From CP2-2F sp034432555 (GTDB taxonomy: Bacteria > Chloroflexota > Anaerolineae > Aggregatilineales > UBA2796), in contig DAOUBW010000013.1 in the NCBI GenBank assembly GCA_034432555.1, forward strand, positions 248,001 to 312,000: a DNA stretch of 64,000 nucleotides. Direction: 5' to 3'. Below, one piece after another: positions 50,540-58,871 of the stretch. The notes beneath the pieces were generated by a model. That model searched no databases. It was not told where the DNA came from and saw only the letters and a program-made list of their open reading frames with translations. Numbering within the stretch: the first letter of the stretch is position 1; each line of letters starts with the position of its first letter. The position numbers and the translations under genes are program-made.

Positions 50540-52276
50540 TTAGCCATTACCTTGCCGCCACGCCTCAAAATGCTCGCGTGACCAGGTGTTGATGATCTGC
50601 TCAGGGCTTGCCCAAGCGCGGCGCGCCGTTCGCACGCCGAAGGGCAGCACGTCAAAATCGGCGGCGGAATGGGCATCGGTGTTCACGGCAAGTTTAATGC
50701 CAAGTTTGAGCGCTTGGCGAGCGTGCGCGCTGTCCAGATCAAGGCGGTGCGGATTGGCGTTAATCTCCAAGACGGTATCCGTGGCAAGCGCGGCGGCAAA
50801 CACGGCGTCCATATCCAGATCGGCAGGTTCGCGGTCAGGGATAAGCTGCCCACGTGGATGCCCGATAATATCCACGTGCGGATTGTTAATGGCATTCAGC
50901 AGGCGCGCCGTGATAGTTGCCCGATCTTGCCTGAGCGCCGTGTGCAGAGATGCAATCACGACATCCAGCGCCGCCAGCACTTCATCTTCATAATCAAGGC
51001 TGCCATCGGCACGGATTTCCATCTCCACACCCTGATAAAGACGCAGTGAATCGCCAAATTCAGCCTGCACGCTCTGGATTTCTTCACGCTGCGCCCAAAG
51101 GCGCTCCACGCTTAAGCCGTTGGCAACGCCTAAACTCTGTGAGTGATCGGTGATGACGATATATTGCAAGCCGCGCTCACGCGCTTGCCACGCCATCTCG
51201 CGCACGCTCAGGCGTCCGTCGCTCCACGTGGTGTGCATGTGCAGGTCGGCGCGGATGTCGCCCATCTCCAGCAGTGTGGGCAGATTGTTTGCCTGTGCCG
51301 CCTCAATCTCGCCGTGATCTTCGCGGAGTTCAGGCGGAATGTAGGGCAGTTCAAGCCGTGCGTAGACTTCTTCTTCCGTCGCACACAAAAATTCAGCGCC
51401 GCTACCATCCGTAGTCGAAAATGACCATTCGTTCAAGCTGAGTCCGCGTTGGAGCGCCAATTCACGCAGGCGGATGTTGTGCGCCTGACTGCCTGTGAAG
51501 TAGCTGAGCGCTGTGCCAAAACGTTCAGGCGGCACCACGCGCAGATCGCATTGTAAGCCGTTGTGCAGTTCGACGCTGCTCTTGGTCTCGCCATGCCCAA
51601 GCACGCGCACCACATCGGGATGGTTGACGAAGGCTTCCATGATTGGCGCGGCGTCATGGCTGGCGATGAGCAGGTCAATATCGCCAATGGTGGCACGTCC
51701 GCGCCGCAGGCTGCCGGCAATCTCGGCGCGCAACACACCTTGCATGGTTTGCAACGGGCGCAGCAAACGCTCAGCGGCATTCAGGGCAACATCGGCGCGG
51801 GCGCGTGTGGTGCGGCGTGCCAATGCCTCAATGCCTTCTAGGATTTTTTGCTCGCTCTTGGCGCCCATCGAGGGCAGATCGCGCAGTTTGCCTTCACGGG
51901 CAGCCGCTTCAAGGGCGGCAATCGAGGTAATGCCGCGCTGCTGATAGAATAACATCGCCTTTTTAGGACCGACGCCATTCACGCGCAGCACGTCCACCAA
52001 GCCTTGCGGAATTTCTGCCTTGAGGTCTTCCAGCAGGCGCATGGTGCCGCCTTCCAGCAGTTCGGTAATCTTGCTGGCAATTGCCTTGCCCACGCCGTCA
52101 ATTTCTTGCAGGCGTCCTTCGGCAGCGATGGCGCGCACATCCCGCGGCAGCTCGCGCAGTGCTTCTGCCACGCGCTGATAAGCGATCACCTCAAAGCGGT
52201 AGCCTGCCGAATCTTTCAGGCGCAACAAGTCAGCCAGCAGGTCAAACGAGTCAGCAATTTGGCGGTTGGAGAGCAT
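50540..52276 (-). CDS. polX: DNA polymerase/3'-5' exonuclease PolX
   Basis: A family X DNA polymerase with a PHP exonuclease domain, used in gap-filling repair. The 578 residues comprise the helix-hairpin-helix region (EIDGVGKAIASKI, VNGVGPKKAM), the polymerase catalytic motif IGDIDLLIAS (two Asp) with LQCDLRVVPPERFG for the third Asp, then LNEWSF and a PHP domain starting RADLHMHTTWSDGRLSVREMA, with further metal ligands in ITDHSQ, GVEMEI and INANPHRLDLD and the C-terminal NTDAH. The ATG at 52276 begins MLSNRQIADSFDLLADL, the typical start for the family. All catalytic Asp/His positions that I can place are present. Confidence 0.96.
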   Translation of the reverse strand: MLSNRQIADSFDLLADLLRLKDSAGYRFEVIAYQRVAEALRELPRDVRAIAAEGRLQEIDGVGKAIASKITELLEGGTMRLLEDLKAEIPQGLVDVLRVNGVGPKKAMLFYQQRGITSIAALEAAAREGKLRDLPSMGAKSEQKILEGIEALARRTTRARADVALNAAERLLRPLQTMQGVLRAEIAGSLRRGRATIGDIDLLIASHDAAPIMEAFVNHPDVVRVLGHGETKSSVELHNGLQCDLRVVPPERFGTALSYFTGSQAHNIRLRELALQRGLSLNEWSFSTTDGSGAEFLCATEEEVYARLELPYIPPELREDHGEIEAAQANNLPTLLEMGDIRADLHMHTTWSDGRLSVREMAWQARERGLQYIVITDHSQSLGVANGLSVERLWAQREEIQSVQAEFGDSLRLYQGVEMEIRADGSLDYEDEVLAALDVVIASLHTALRQDRATITARLLNAINNPHVDIIGHPRGQLIPDREPADLDMDAVFAAALATDTVLEINANPHRLDLDSAHARQALKLGIKLAVNTDAHSAADFDVLPFGVRTARRAWASPEQIINTWSREHFEAWRQGNG

Positions 52277-52452
52277 CTTATGGCACGCCTCACTTGGGAA
52301 TAGTCAGGGTAAGTATACCGAATCAGCAGGGTAGGTGAACAGGGAGCAGCAGAAGGGAGTAGTGAAAGGGTTGCTGTGCCTTTTCAATGGATGCAACAGC
52401 AGCTCAATCAGCGTAAGATGTCCCTTTCCTGCCCACTCTAAAAGGCTGAGCT

Positions 52453-53676
52453 ATGAAAACTTTGGAGACTCCGCACATGACTGCACCGCATGTATCCGCC
52501 ACCGCACAAAGCCTGATGAACGCCCTTGATTTTCTGCCCGTCCCTGAAGGCATAGCCACACTGGGTATGGAGCAGAAAGTTGCCGAGCGCTTCATCAATG
52601 CCTATGGCGCGGTTTGGTCGGAATTTTTCTTGCGCGAAACACCGCAACATACCCTGAGCGTGCCTGCCTTCTCACTTGCCCGCCATGCTGTTACCAACGC
52701 TCTGTACGCGCAATTCATCGCAGAGCGCGGCTATGATAACCTGCATCTCTGGACGCCTGAAGGCTGGGCATGGCGGCTGCGTACTGAGCGCACACAGCCG
52801 CGCTACTGGGGCGATCCGCGCTTTAGGGGTGATGCGCTGCCCGTGAATGGCATTAGTTGGTTTGAGGCAATGGCGTTTGCCCGTTGGGCAAGCCTTGTCA
52901 CCGGCGAAAATATACGGCTGCCCACAGAGGCAGAATGGGAATGGGCAGGGCGCGGCGATAATCCTAAGTCACTCTATCCGTGGGGCAGTCTTTGGGATGC
53001 CGCCAAGCTGAACAGCGGCTACAACGATGCCAAATTCACAGCACGCGGCAGCCTAGCGGCAGTTGGCAGCTACCCTGAAGGGAATGCACCCTTTGGGCAT
53101 GGCGAAATGCTTGGGCAGGTTTTTGAATGGACAAACTCGATCTTCATGGCTTATCCCTATAACACTGACAATGGGCGTGAAGACCGCTATTCACCGGAAC
53201 GGCGCGTGCTGCGTGGTGGCAATTGGAGCGATGGTAAGTATGTGAATCGCCTGACTGTGCGCTATCATTATCCCGCCTTTTATGCTGATACTACAACAGG
53301 CTTCCGCGTGGCGCTTGGCGGCGCACAGCCACCTATCGCAGGGCGCCCGCCCTATGATTTGGTTGTCTACGGGCGTTCCACCTTCTGCCCTGATCTGATC
53401 ACTACTAAGGCGTGGCTACACGCTTGGAATGTGCCGTACCATCAGGTGAACCAAGACCTTGATGAGCAGGTAGCGTGGCGCTTGGATAGCTGGCTCGGTT
53501 CGCGCACCGTGCCGACGTTAGTCGTTGCCGAACATGGTGCGCTAGACCCAATCGCAGCGCCTGCCGATGCCAACCTGAAGGCACTTCGCAACACAGACCG
53601 CGGCACAATGCTGCATGAACCTGAGGAAGCAACCTTGCGCGCCTTCCTTGTGCGGCACGGCTTCTTAGCAGAATAG
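52453..53676 (+). CDS. FGE/SUMF1-like domain fused to C-terminal glutaredoxin-like domain
   Basis: A 407-residue fusion. Residues about 25-290 form a formylglycine-generating-enzyme-like (C-type-lectin-related) domain: FSLARHAVTNALYAQFIAERGY, VNGISWFEAMAFARWASLVTGENIRLPTEAEWEWAGRG, YPWG, EWTNSIFMAYP and RVLRGGNWSDGKYVNRLTVRY with TTGFRVAL. The catalytic Cys pair of true FGE, expected after RGGSW, is absent here, so the protein is not an FGE of the known type. Residues about 301-362 are a glutaredoxin-like fold: YDLVVYGRSTFCPDLITTKAWL (single Cys 312), followed by VPYHQVNQD and RTVPTLVVAEHG with the cis-Pro (TVP). I know of no characterised protein with this fusion. The start could also be ATG 52477. 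Confidence 0.85.
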   Translation: MKTLETPHMTAPHVSATAQSLMNALDFLPVPEGIATLGMEQKVAERFINAYGAVWSEFFLRETPQHTLSVPAFSLARHAVTNALYAQFIAERGYDNLHLWTPEGWAWRLRTERTQPRYWGDPRFRGDALPVNGISWFEAMAFARWASLVTGENIRLPTEAEWEWAGRGDNPKSLYPWGSLWDAAKLNSGYNDAKFTARGSLAAVGSYPEGNAPFGHGEMLGQVFEWTNSIFMAYPYNTDNGREDRYSPERRVLRGGNWSDGKYVNRLTVRYHYPAFYADTTTGFRVALGGAQPPIAGRPPYDLVVYGRSTFCPDLITTKAWLHAWNVPYHQVNQDLDEQVAWRLDSWLGSRTVPTLVVAEHGALDPIAAPADANLKALRNTDRGTMLHEPEEATLRAFLVRHGFLAE

Positions 53677-53861
53677 CGCGCCAGACACGCTGGGCGAGCT
53701 GATCAGTTCGCCCCAGTGCCATCTGCCCAAATCGCGCAATCATCCTATCGAAACCCTGATCAGGTATATAATAAAGGCAATACTCGCCGTGTGTGGCAGT
53801 CTGTGCGAAGATTAGCCATGCACACCGTTCTTTTAGGCTTGCGAAAGGGATTTTTTCCACC

Positions 53862-54305
53862 ATGGACGCTGAGCAAACTTTAACGCATCGCCCTGATGAG
53901 GACATTGAAGAAGCTATCACCGATCTGATCCGCCGTTATCCACCCTTGCGCGCTTCTCGTGCATTTTTCACCTTTGCCGCCATGCACGGACAGGTGAAAT
54001 TTATGGGCAATATCCGCACGCCGCAAGAGCGCCACGTTCTGGCAGAGCGCGTGCCGCATCTTGCAGGTGTGCAGGGCGTTGACCTGAGCGAACTTTACGA
54101 TGATGAGCAGGTGCGCTTTGCAGTGGGCAAACTGCTGCCCTACGGCATCTATGCGACTGTCCATTACGGCGCGGTGGCGCTGACGGGCAGGCTGCCCGAA
54201 GGCATGAGCGCCGAGTCCCTGATTGAGCAGGTGCGCGCAGTGGCAGGCGTGCGGCGCGTTGGCGCAGAACTGCACAGCCCACAACTACAGCCTGCCGTTG
54301 GCTAG
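53862..54305 (+). CDS. BON-domain-like protein
   Basis: A 147-residue soluble protein with a repeated pattern typical of BON domains, DIEEAITDLIRRYPPLRASRAFFTFAAMHGQVKFMGNI followed by TPQERHVLAERVPHLAGVQGVDLSEL, and a second module VRFAVGKLLPYGIYATVHYGAVALTGRLPEGM followed by RAVAGVRRVGAEL. It has no signal peptide or membrane helix, whereas many BON proteins are periplasmic. I start at ATG 53862; the frame is open from 53793, but AAAGGGA lies 10-15 bases upstream of 53862. It is followed by a strong hairpin at 54332-54362. Confidence 0.75.
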   Translation: MDAEQTLTHRPDEDIEEAITDLIRRYPPLRASRAFFTFAAMHGQVKFMGNIRTPQERHVLAERVPHLAGVQGVDLSELYDDEQVRFAVGKLLPYGIYATVHYGAVALTGRLPEGMSAESLIEQVRAVAGVRRVGAELHSPQLQPAVG

Positions 54306-54331
54306 ACTCTCATTGTATTGATCAATATAGT

Positions 54332-54362
54332 CACAGCCTGCTCTGAATGAGTAGGCTGTGTT
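54332..54362 (+). terminator. terminator after the BON gene
   Basis: A 12-base-pair stem (54332-54343 with 54349-54360, one G-U pair) closes a 5-base loop and is followed by TT. The stem is strong, but the T-run is short. Confidence 0.5.
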
Positions 54363-54429
54363 GGCTGAATTGCCTAGTCATGCTTAAGATTGAAGTGGGT
54401 TAGGCATTCTAAAGGATGGGGCAACTGAC

Positions 54430-54783
54430 GTGATCAACGCTGGCGGCGGGCTGCTGCTGTTCACCCTGTTAGCAGGGCTGCTGCTGTTGGTGCAGCGCAC
54501 CGAACCCAAACGCCGCATCATCACCTTTGTGTTTGTGCTGTTCGGCATGTATATTGTGAGTGCCTACGGCATCTACCGCATGTCGGGCGATTGTCCGTTT
54601 GTGTTATCTGGGCGCTGTGCGCTGCCAAACTATGTCGAACGCGCCCGCCTCATCGCCTACAACACACTCAACCTTGCGATCATCGCCGCACTGATCTTTA
54701 ACGGGCTGTTCTGGGCGCTGATCGGGCGCTACAATCCGCCCGCCTCAAGCGATGAAATCCGCGTGTTGGGCATAAACGACTGA
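54430..54783 (+). CDS. small membrane protein, unknown
   Basis: A 117-residue protein with three predicted hydrophobic helices (GGGLLLFTLLAGLLLLV, IITFVFVLFGMYIVSAYGIY, LNLAIIAALIFNGLFWALIG). There is a Cys pair in DCPFVLSGRCALP between helices 2 and 3, possibly a disulfide if it is on the outside. No family is recognised. The GTG at 54430 is supported by AAGGATGGGG about 10 bases upstream. It precedes the larger membrane protein by 11 bases, and the two may work together. Confidence 0.7.
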   Translation: MINAGGGLLLFTLLAGLLLLVQRTEPKRRIITFVFVLFGMYIVSAYGIYRMSGDCPFVLSGRCALPNYVERARLIAYNTLNLAIIAALIFNGLFWALIGRYNPPASSDEIRVLGIND

Positions 54784-54794
54784 AAGGCAACGGC

Positions 54795-55853
54795 ATGACC
54801 ACTGATCAAGCGCAGAATCCGCCGCGCACCCTGCGCGAGGCAATAAGGCGGTTGCGGCAGAACTTTAAGCCACGCGGGCGTTTGCCGATCTGGCGGCTGC
54901 GGTTGGTCTTTGGCTTAACGTTACTCACCTTTTCAGAGGTGGTCGTCTGGCAAAATCCAACAGCGCGGGAATGGTATGAATGGCTGGTCTTGGGCGTGCT
55001 GTATGTGGCGCTTGGCAGCTTTCTGCTGGATGTGATCGTGCGTTTTCAGGTGCATACACCGGCGGCTATCGGGTTGGCGTGCGGCGTCTATGGTGTGGTC
55101 AGCGGCTCACTGATCAATCACGGCGCTTACCACAATATGCCCATTGGCTTGATCGTGCGCGTGCTAGGCTTGCAGGTTGGTGCAGGGTTCCTCGCCCTGA
55201 TGCTGTTCATCATCGTGATGCGCGGCGTAGCACCCCATCCGCTGGCATTGGTCGCCTCAGCCTTGGTGGGTGTGGCGTGGGGCATTTGGGCGGCGTGGTA
55301 TCCAACCTTGCCAAACATCGCTTGGGAAGTGCCTATCCGTCAAACGGCGCAATTCTACCTGATTATCCCGCTGATCGGTTTGGGCGTGCTGTACACTTTC
55401 TTCATGCCGCGCTTTGAAGTGCTGCGCGAGCTGAACTTGACTCTGCTGTGGTGGGAGATGATCCTGTGCGGCGTGCCGCTGTTCCTCAGCCTGCTCATCG
55501 GTATTCTGAACAACACAATCCCAGCGTTAGGGCTGATTTTGCCCGCCGCGATCCTCGCTTTCTGCTTGTGGGCGCTGCGCTTTCAGCAGCCAGAGAGCGA
55601 TCCTTCCATCCTCGCGCAGATCACTTTCAGCGCGCCGAGCCTGATCACTTATGCACTGTTGGCTGCACCGCTGATTATCTTCGGTATCGTTGCATTTGAC
55701 GCCACACGCGGCGATCTGTTCGCGGTCGGCAACCTGCTCTATATCATTGTAGCAGGCTTTGGCAGCGCATGGCTGCCCTTCGCCTCAGGGCTGATCTTCT
55801 GGGTGGTGCTGCGGACGGAATATCCAGCACGGCGCAAAAAGCGGGTAAAATAA
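54795..55853 (+). CDS. polytopic membrane protein, unknown
   Basis: A 352-residue integral membrane protein with about ten hydrophobic segments. The N-terminal 30 residues are basic and soluble, and the C-terminus is a basic tail (RTEYPARRKKRVK). I do not recognise a family, and no conserved motif is seen. It starts 11 bases after the small membrane protein gene, so they are co-transcribed. It ends about 60 bases before coaBC. Confidence 0.7.
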   Translation: MTTDQAQNPPRTLREAIRRLRQNFKPRGRLPIWRLRLVFGLTLLTFSEVVVWQNPTAREWYEWLVLGVLYVALGSFLLDVIVRFQVHTPAAIGLACGVYGVVSGSLINHGAYHNMPIGLIVRVLGLQVGAGFLALMLFIIVMRGVAPHPLALVASALVGVAWGIWAAWYPTLPNIAWEVPIRQTAQFYLIIPLIGLGVLYTFFMPRFEVLRELNLTLLWWEMILCGVPLFLSLLIGILNNTIPALGLILPAAILAFCLWALRFQQPESDPSILAQITFSAPSLITYALLAAPLIIFGIVAFDATRGDLFAVGNLLYIIVAGFGSAWLPFASGLIFWVVLRTEYPARRKKRVK

Positions 55854-55914
55854 GCACACCTTCGGGTAAGATTGCTTAAAACATGCCGAAAATGCGGCAT
55901 AGGCAGGACTTAGT

Positions 55915-57195
55915 ATGGCTATGGAGCGTATCTCCATCCTCGAATATAAGCGGATTGTGCTGGGTGTTACGGGCAGCATCGCCGCCTACAAAGCAGCCGA
56001 TCTCGCCAGCAAACTGACGCAAGCCGGCGCCGATGTGGATGTGATTATGACCGAGGCGGCAACGCGCTTTGTCACACCGCTCACCTTTGAGGCAGTGACG
56101 GGACGCGCCGTCTATACCGATATGTGGCAGACTGCCCACAGCGAGAGCCTACCCACGCATGTGGCGCATGTGGGCTTAGCAGAAGGCGCAGATTTGATCC
56201 TCATTGCGCCTGCCACGGCGCAGCACCTTGCCAAATTCGCCTACGGCTTTGCCGATGATTTGCTGTGCATTACGGTGCTAAGTGCCAAGTGCCCTATTGT
56301 GGTCGTGCCGGCGATGGATGGCGGCATGTATGAGAATGCCGCGGTCGCTGCCAATGTGGCGCGCCTGCGCGAACTGGGCATAGAGGTGATTGAGCCTGAG
56401 ATTGGACGCATGGCTTCCGGCATGGTTGGGCGCGGCAGGCTGCCAGAAGTGGGGACACTGCTCGGTGCGGCGCGGCAAGCGCTTGGGCGTGAGTGGGGCG
56501 CCCTGCGGGATCGGTATGTGGTAGTGACCGCTGGCGGCACGCGTGAGGCGCTTGATCCGGTGCGCTTCATCACCAACCGCTCATCGGGCAAGCAGGGCTA
56601 TGCCATCGCGCAGGCTGCCGTAGATAGCGGCGCGCACGTCACCCTGATTGCCGCGCCCAACGAACTGCCAGCGCCTTATGGGGTGGAACTTGTGCCAGTC
56701 GAGAGCGCACAAGAGATGCTAGACGCTGTGTTGGAGTATGCCGAAGATGCCGATGCGCTAATCATGGCGGCTGCCGTTGCCGATTATCGCCCTGAAGAAA
56801 CGGCTGACCACAAGATCAAAAAGACGGGCAAAGCACTCCAACTTTCCCTCGTGCCAACGGCGGATGTGCTGGCGACCGTCGGTGCGCGCCGCGCCGAGAC
56901 AGGCAGACCGCATGTGCTGGTTGGCTTTGCGGCGGAGACACGCGATCTGCTAAAGAATGCGCGCAGCAAGCTGGAGAAAAAGCACGTGGACTACATCGTT
57001 GCCAATGATGTGAGCCTTGCAGGGGCGGGCTTTGGCACGGATACCAACATCGTGACCATCCTAAGCGCCGACGGCAGCGTGATCTCGCTGCCGCAACAGA
57101 CCAAGAGCGCCGTTGCAGAGGCGATTGTGCAGCGCGTGGCGGCGCGCTTGCAGACCGTGCCGCGCCGCACCGAACCTGACTCTAACGAGGCATAA
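55915..57195 (+). CDS. coaBC: bifunctional phosphopantothenoylcysteine decarboxylase/phosphopantothenate-cysteine ligase CoaBC
   Basis: Two-step coenzyme A enzyme. The CoaC flavin domain (about 1-190) has VLGVTGSIAAYKAADL, THVAHVGLAEGADLILIAPATA (His 75-type active site) and PAMDGGMYEN. The CoaB domain (about 200-426) has VTAGGTREALDPVRFITNRSSGKQGYAIAQAA, AAAVADYRPEETADHKIKK (nucleotide Lys region) and GFAAET. At the place where E. coli CoaC has its catalytic Cys (ACG), this protein reads MASGMVGRGRLPE, so Cys is missing, as in some other CoaBC proteins. The length and order are those of the bifunctional enzyme. ATG 55915 is the open-frame start; a second ATG at 55921 is also possible. Confidence 0.95.
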   Translation: MAMERISILEYKRIVLGVTGSIAAYKAADLASKLTQAGADVDVIMTEAATRFVTPLTFEAVTGRAVYTDMWQTAHSESLPTHVAHVGLAEGADLILIAPATAQHLAKFAYGFADDLLCITVLSAKCPIVVVPAMDGGMYENAAVAANVARLRELGIEVIEPEIGRMASGMVGRGRLPEVGTLLGAARQALGREWGALRDRYVVVTAGGTREALDPVRFITNRSSGKQGYAIAQAAVDSGAHVTLIAAPNELPAPYGVELVPVESAQEMLDAVLEYAEDADALIMAAAVADYRPEETADHKIKKTGKALQLSLVPTADVLATVGARRAETGRPHVLVGFAAETRDLLKNARSKLEKKHVDYIVANDVSLAGAGFGTDTNIVTILSADGSVISLPQQTKSAVAEAIVQRVAARLQTVPRRTEPDSNEA

Positions 57196-57278
57196 CACGC
57201 CTGTGTCGCTCAGCGGGTAGCCTTGTTGGGCGTGGACGGTGTATGCTTTGACGTACCGCAAGAGAGGTAGGAAAAGTC

Positions 57279-58160
57279 ATGATTACCGCGCACGACAGCG
57301 AAATTCTTGAACGGCTAGCAGCCGAAATTCGCCAGCAGGTCGCCGATGGCTTAGAGTTCTTCGACGTAGCGCGTTTTATGGCAGGCGCGCCGTGGAGCCG
57401 CCGCCAAACTGAGCGACTGTTCCGTGCGCGCTACCTGACTAGCCCAGCACGTTACTTCCGCGATTGCCAGTGGGATCGGGCCCGTGAACTGCTGATGAAT
57501 GGTACAGACGTGCTGACAGCCGCTAATCAGGCGGGCTTTGCCAGCATGGGCAGACTGCACGATGCCGTCGTGACGCGCATTGGCATGACGCCGGGCGAGC
57601 TGCGGCGGCGTGGCGGCGGTGTGCATATCAACTATGGCTTCTATGATACACAGATTGGCGTTGTGCTAATCGCCGCGACGGCGCGTGGTGTGTGCGCGGT
57701 GCGCTTGTGTGGGGCAGAAGCCGATAGTGAACGCTTCAGCCAAGAAGTGGCAGCCTTCCGCGCCGAATTTTCGGGCGCAACACTTGAGGAAAACATTCAC
57801 GCCTTGCAGCCCTACGCCGATCAGCTTGTGGCATACCTTGAAGAACGTTCGCCCAGTTTCTGCCCGCCCTTAGATATTTTGCAGGGGACGACCTTCCAGC
57901 GCGAGGTGTGGAGCCAACTTCAACAGACTCAGCCGGGCGAGACGCTCACCTACACCGAACTTGCACGGCGCATAGGCAAGCCGGGGGCTGTACGGGCTGT
58001 TGCGAATGCCTGCGCCGCCAACCCGTTGGCAATCGCCATCCCTTGCCATCGCGCAGTACGCAGCGACGGCACACTGGCAGGCTATCGGTGGGGCGTGGAA
58101 TGGAAGGAACGCTTGCTGGAGATCGAGGCGGAACGCCAAAGGATGGCAATGCAGGCGTAG
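57279..58160 (+). CDS. AraC-type HTH fused to methylated-DNA-protein cysteine methyltransferase (Ada/Ogt-like)
   Basis: A 293-residue DNA alkylation repair protein. Residues about 1-105 are an AraC-type helix-turn-helix (RQTERLFRARYLTSPARYFRDCQWDRARELLM, ANQAGFASMGRLHDAVVTRIGMTPGEL). Residues about 115-293 are the Ogt domain, with GTTFQREVWSQLQQTQPGETLTYTELARRIGKPGAVRAVANACAANPLAIAIPCHRAV, where the methyl-accepting Cys is in PCHR. It lacks the N-terminal Zn-Cys4 phosphotriester-accepting domain of full Ada, so it would repair O6-methylguanine but not be activated by phosphotriester methylation. A strong terminator follows (58189-58218). AGAGAGG lies about 15 bases before ATG 57279. Confidence 0.93.
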   Translation: MITAHDSEILERLAAEIRQQVADGLEFFDVARFMAGAPWSRRQTERLFRARYLTSPARYFRDCQWDRARELLMNGTDVLTAANQAGFASMGRLHDAVVTRIGMTPGELRRRGGGVHINYGFYDTQIGVVLIAATARGVCAVRLCGAEADSERFSQEVAAFRAEFSGATLEENIHALQPYADQLVAYLEERSPSFCPPLDILQGTTFQREVWSQLQQTQPGETLTYTELARRIGKPGAVRAVANACAANPLAIAIPCHRAVRSDGTLAGYRWGVEWKERLLEIEAERQRMAMQA

Positions 58161-58188
58161 ACTCGGTATATTGTAAGCTGTCTTGAGG

Positions 58189-58218
58189 AAGCCTTGCCTG
58201 TGACGGTGAGGCTTTTTT
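58189..58218 (+). terminator. rho-independent terminator after the AraC-Ogt gene
   Basis: A 10-base-pair stem (58189-58198 with 58205-58214, two G-U pairs) closes a 6-base loop and is followed by TTTTG. It is a classic intrinsic terminator about 29 bases after the stop codon. Confidence 0.75.
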
Positions 58219-58349
58219 GTGTTTGCTCAAACTTGTCCATGCTTCTCCACCTCTGCCAGAGTCTGCCTAAGGCATCTCAGTTCGGCGGCATATGGCGCTT
58301 ATGCTGCCTTCCCGATTTATTTTGTGATCAACCAATTCTCACCTTGCGC

Positions 58350-58355
58350 TACAAT
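58350..58355 (+). promoter_or_regulatory. possible -10 element for the STAS-like gene
   Basis: TACAAT lies 40 bases before the ATG at 58395. A TTGTGA at 58322-58327 is too far (22 bases), so the -35 is unresolved. Confidence 0.35.
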
Positions 58356-58394
58356 GTAAGCTCAAGGTTTTTGCGCGCAAGGAGACATTATCCG

Positions 58395-58802
58395 ATGCCT
58401 GTTCATGTTGAATGGTATGATGAGACCAATTTAATTGTGCTGTCTACCTTTCTGGGCGATGTAGGACGGACAGACGTTGAGGAAGTGCTGGCAGCCTATC
58501 TAAATTATTTGGATAATGCGGATCGGCTGGTTCACTTCATCGCGGATATGCGTTCGTTTGGTAAGGTTAACGGCTTTGCCCTCAGCGAGATAAAGCCGCT
58601 AAAGCAGATCATGCAGCATCCGCGCATGGGCTATTCCGTCGTGGTTGGCGCCAAGCCGCTGGTGCATTTTGTGTTGAAGGTGCTGGTACAGAACTTCCGC
58701 CTGCGCTATGCTCTCTTTGGCGATGTCGAAGAAGGGGCGCGCTATTTGCGCGAGGTGATCCGCATTCATGGTTATGATAAGATCAAGCCTGACCAACCTT
58801 AA
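58395..58802 (+). CDS. SpoIIAA/STAS-like protein, unknown
   Basis: A 135-residue soluble protein resembling SpoIIAA-like (STAS-related) proteins: HVEWYDETNLIVLSTFLGDVGRTDVEEVLAAYLNYLDNA, followed by LVHFIADMRSFGKVNG and a C-terminal amphipathic helix (EGARYLREVIRIHGY). AAGGAG about 10 bases upstream supports ATG 58395. The gene lies 69 bases before the GAF-kinase, and the two may be co-transcribed. A role as a sensor-output partner for the kinase is inference. Confidence 0.6.
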   Translation: MPVHVEWYDETNLIVLSTFLGDVGRTDVEEVLAAYLNYLDNADRLVHFIADMRSFGKVNGFALSEIKPLKQIMQHPRMGYSVVVGAKPLVHFVLKVLVQNFRLRYALFGDVEEGARYLREVIRIHGYDKIKPDQP

Positions 58803-58871
58803 TCAGAACCATGTTGTGTTTAGTAGGTTAGGCAGCAGACGATTTTATAAATGAACAGGAAAGCGTAAGCA

